Below the pieces are notes generated by a model that did not search any database, was not told the origin of the DNA, and saw nothing but the letters and a program-made list of their open reading frames with translations. A DNA stretch of 64,000 nucleotides from Winslowiella arboricola (GTDB lineage Bacteria > Pseudomonadota > Gammaproteobacteria > Enterobacterales > Enterobacteriaceae): NCBI RefSeq assembly GCF_025527015.1, contig NZ_JAODIM010000043.1, positions 1,335,862 to 1,399,861 of the forward strand, read 5' to 3'. The translations under genes and the position numbers were made by a program. Positions 61,620 through 64,000 of this stretch are shown one piece after another (the stretch's first letter is position 1; every line of letters starts with the position of its first letter).

Positions 61620-63176
61620 TCAGGATTTCAGCGAGACGTTCCACAAGCGGGCCGATGCTGCCAGCCAGGCTCTGTAACCCTCAATCGCTTTACGATGCGC
61701 CACAATATCCAGCCCCGGATAGAAGAACATCAGCGGCACCTGATCGATCATCATCTTATGCAGCTGATCGACAGTTTTCTGGATCTCAGCCTGATCGTCG
61801 AGATAGCCGAGGCTGTCGGTCAGTTTAATCGCCTCAGGATCGCCCCATACCTTGCGTTTCTCTTTGCTCTTGTCTCCGACGATCTGCTCAAAAGCCAGCG
61901 CCGGGTTAAAGCGCGCTGAGTAAGTAAAGGCCATCATCTGGTAGCGCCCGGCCTGATAACGTTCCAGCTGGGTCGCCCACTCCATAGTGGTGACTTTGGC
62001 GTTAATCCCCGCTGCCTGCAGCATCGCCTGGGCGATAATCGCCATATCAAAGCTCGGCACCGTCGAACGCTTATTGGCGATAATTTCGATGGTTTCACCT
62101 TGATAACCGGCCTCTTTCAGCAGGCGGGCGGTGCGCGCCGGATCGTAATGGAAGCCCTGTTTTTCGACCTCACCGTAAAACGCCGAAGAGGTGGAAATAT
62201 TGGCATTACTCGCTGTCGCCAGACCCTGGCTGGTGCCCAGCGCAATCTGTTGCGTGTCCATCGCCGAGGCAATCGCCTGGCGCAGTTTGACGTTTTTCAG
62301 TAGCGGGTCATCGGTCTGGATCAGAATGCCGTGGCGCTGGGCGTTCGCCGCCACCTCCACCGCGATATTCGGGTCTTTTTTCAGGTCGGCGGCGTCAATA
62401 GGACTGACCTGCGCCAGATCCACCGCAGCGGAACTGAGTCCGGCTTTTACCGTGGCGGCGTCCGGCACCGCCATAAAGCGTACTTCATCCACCAGCGCCT
62501 GTTTACCGCCGACAAAGCCATCCGGTTTGCCCGGCAGCGAAGCATAAGCGGCAAAGCGTTTCAGCGAGACATACTCGCCATGTTTCCAGTTATCAAAGCT
62601 AAACGGACCGGTGCCAATCGGTTTCAGCCATTTGCCGTCGGCATCCAGCGAATCAGAGCTGATTACCGCCGCCGCGCCGCAGTCAGTACGTGCTAAGGTA
62701 TCGAGGAACAACGCGACCGGTTTCGCCAGCTGCATCACCACGGTATGATCATCCGGCGCACTGACCGCAGTGACATCAATCAGCCCGCTGCCATCAAACT
62801 CACGCACGCAGCGCCACTGAGTTTTCGGGTCATTCCAGTGCTGCCAGCTCCAGACCACATCTTTTGCCGTCATCGCCTTGCCGTTGTGAAATGTCACCCC
62901 GTCGCGCAGCTGGAAAGTATAAGTTTTCCCCTCATCGCTGACCTGCCACGACGACGCCAGCATTGGCCCGACGGTGCCATCTTCGCGATAACCCACCAGC
63001 CCTTCCACCACATGCATCAGTACGTCATCGGTATTGCCATCGCGGTTGACGCCCGGCTGGCTGCTGCGGATATCCTGGTTTAGCGCGAAGCGTATTACGC
63101 TACTGTCGGCGGCATAGCCCGACAGCGCGACGATCATCGGCAGAACAACTGCGGCACCTGTTATAAGTTTTTTCAT
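61620..63176 (-). CDS. Periplasmic solute-binding protein, family 5 (peptide type)
   Basis: Periplasmic receptor of 518 residues for the second importer. A signal peptide (MKKLITGAAVVLPMIVALSGYA) precedes ADSSVIRFALNQDIRSSQPGVNRDGNTDDV. SBP_bac_5 features: LASSWQVSDEGKTYTFQLRDGVTFHNGKAMTAKDVVWSW and PIGTGPFSFDNW. Two Cys (WRCVRE, TDCGAAA) are unusual for the family and may form a disulfide. It is clearly different from GsiB. It starts 17 bp after the C45 gene, so ligand and hydrolase may be linked. Confidence 0.9.
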   Translation of the reverse strand: MKKLITGAAVVLPMIVALSGYAADSSVIRFALNQDIRSSQPGVNRDGNTDDVLMHVVEGLVGYREDGTVGPMLASSWQVSDEGKTYTFQLRDGVTFHNGKAMTAKDVVWSWQHWNDPKTQWRCVREFDGSGLIDVTAVSAPDDHTVVMQLAKPVALFLDTLARTDCGAAAVISSDSLDADGKWLKPIGTGPFSFDNWKHGEYVSLKRFAAYASLPGKPDGFVGGKQALVDEVRFMAVPDAATVKAGLSSAAVDLAQVSPIDAADLKKDPNIAVEVAANAQRHGILIQTDDPLLKNVKLRQAIASAMDTQQIALGTSQGLATASNANISTSSAFYGEVEKQGFHYDPARTARLLKEAGYQGETIEIIANKRSTVPSFDMAIIAQAMLQAAGINAKVTTMEWATQLERYQAGRYQMMAFTYSARFNPALAFEQIVGDKSKEKRKVWGDPEAIKLTDSLGYLDDQAEIQKTVDQLHKMMIDQVPLMFFYPGLDIVAHRKAIEGYRAWLAASARLWNVSLKS

Positions 63177-63193
63177 ACCGTCCTCAGAGTGGG

Positions 63194-64000
63194 TTAGTCG
63201 AGTGTGTAGCGCGTAAAGGTCTGGTTAATTGCCGGTAACGGCGCCACATCCATCACGCCATCGGCTGGCGTCATCACGATCATCGCCACCGTGGCGGAGA
63301 GATCGCTGTTAAAGCCGGGACGCGGCGGACGACAAACGGAGTAAGGCGCACCAAAGTTGTCAAAAAAGGCGGCTTTCATATCTTCTTCATTCAGCAGTGG
63401 CTTGCCCGCCAGCAACTGACTGACGCGCCAGCTGCGATACAGCGAATCCGGCGAGGTGCCAATGCCCTCTTCGCGCACTTTCACCTTCGCGCTTTCACTC
63501 TCCCAGTGGTTGGCATGCACCAGCACGCCCTGTTGTGGATAGAGGGCAAAAGCCTCATCGGGCGCGCACTCAAAATCGATGGCAAAGCCTTCCGCCGTGC
63601 TGAGGATCATATTGTTGGAGCAGGATTTGGCGGTGGTGGCGACCACGCGCATCGCCAGTGCCATATGTTGCTGTTCCAGCGCTTTACGGCGGATCAGCGA
63701 GATCGGCACGCCGAATTTACGATAGTCGCGCTCACAGCGCAGATAGTTGGCGGTGATCGCCAGCCCGGCGCTGTTCAGGCCGCTGCGCGCCAGGCCACCG
63801 GCCTCGACAAAGGTCAGCACGTCCGGCCCGTCATCACGGCGGATCTTCACTACCACCGAGGTTTCGGCACATTCGGCGCGCCAGTCCCAGTTCTGACCGT
63901 GAATCAGTTTGCCATGTGAACTGCGCTGCGGCAGGATCACCGCGCCACTACAGCCATCTTCAATACTGTCATCGTGGATTTCACGCTGCTCGCTTAGCAG
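63194..64000 (-). CDS. C45-family Ntn-hydrolase (acyl-CoA:6-APA acyltransferase-like), N-terminus outside the window
   Basis: The visible 268 residues belong to the isopenicillin-N acyltransferase-like C45 family of self-cleaving Ntn hydrolases; the gene continues beyond base 64000. The expected nucleophile is the Cys in EDGCSGAVI (codon at 63950-63952), followed by the typical GQNWDW and GLARSGLNSAGLAITAN. These enzymes cut or form amide bonds between acyl groups and amino acids or peptides. It heads the second importer operon, so it may process the imported compound. Whether a signal peptide is present cannot be seen. Confidence 0.82.
   Translation of the reverse strand: MLSEQREIHDDSIEDGCSGAVILPQRSSHGKLIHGQNWDWRAECAETSVVVKIRRDDGPDVLTFVEAGGLARSGLNSAGLAITANYLRCERDYRKFGVPISLIRRKALEQQHMALAMRVVATTAKSCSNNMILSTAEGFAIDFECAPDEAFALYPQQGVLVHANHWESESAKVKVREEGIGTSPDSLYRSWRVSQLLAGKPLLNEEDMKAAFFDNFGAPYSVCRPPRPGFNSDLSATVAMIVMTPADGVMDVAPLPAINQTFTRYTLD

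Overview
The window is a chromosomal segment of an enterobacterium, most likely Erwiniaceae (Pantoea, Erwinia or a close relative). Most proteins align over their full length with Escherichia coli proteins in the order of the E. coli 19-20 min region (serS-rarA-lolA-ftsK-lrp-trxB-cydDC-aat-infA-clpA-clpS-cspD, lysO, poxB-ltaE, amiD-ybjQ-ybjP, artPIQM-artJ, ybjO-potIHGF, ybjN-rimK-nfsA-ybjC, grxA, ybjM, ybjL, ybjG, dacC, yliI, gsiDCBA-iaaA, moeAB). An ERIC element lies downstream of serS. The family assignment rests on remembered protein similarity; no search was run. No tRNA, rRNA, CRISPR array, prophage or complete insertion sequence was seen.

Layout: 1-8.2 kb, minus-strand housekeeping genes (ycaD fragment, serS, rarA, lolA, ftsK, lrp). 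8.7-14.7 kb, plus-strand trxB, cydDC, aat, infA. 14.9-18.1 kb, the N-degron module clpA-clpS with divergent cspD; aat makes N-degrons that ClpS delivers to ClpAP. 18.4-24.1 kb, lysO, poxB, ltaE, amiD, ybjQ, ybjP. 24.3-28.0 kb, arginine uptake (artPIQM, artJ), with a paired ArgR box in front of artJ. 28.1-33.0 kb, ybjO and putrescine uptake (potFGHI). 33.3-36.9 kb, the ybjC-nfsA-rimK-ybjN redox and ribosome-modification run with grxA and ybjM. 37.1-42.2 kb, ybjL, two tandem PAP2-type membrane phosphatases and an sdaC-type serine transporter with a near-perfect CRP site. 42.3-49.4 kb, dacC, a HAD phosphatase, a yliI homologue with an altered catalytic position, a DUF3313 lipoprotein, an AT-rich orphan gene, a xylose-isomerase-like TIM barrel and a DUF4385 protein. 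49.4-64 kb, two peptide-import clusters, each headed by an Ntn-hydrolase (iaaA-gsiABCD, and a C45-type acyltransferase with its own ABC importer), separated by moeAB.

Several E. coli neighbours are missing at the matching junctions (dmsABC, serW, macAB, ybjT/ybjS, rlmC, sdaB), and the junctions are often short. Many gaps instead hold a dispersed palindromic repeat: a hairpin with a GGGCGGCG or GGGAGCCG stem and an asymmetric CCCCTAC-like tail, usually in inverted pairs. At 58.0-58.2 kb it forms a 46-bp tandem array, and one copy has been read through to form the C-terminus of an ABC ATPase.

The best candidates for something not yet described are this repeat family, the C45 acyltransferase-importer operon at the right edge, the orphan gene at 46.7 kb, and a pair of TTGCGCAA palindromes 42 bp apart upstream of sdaC.
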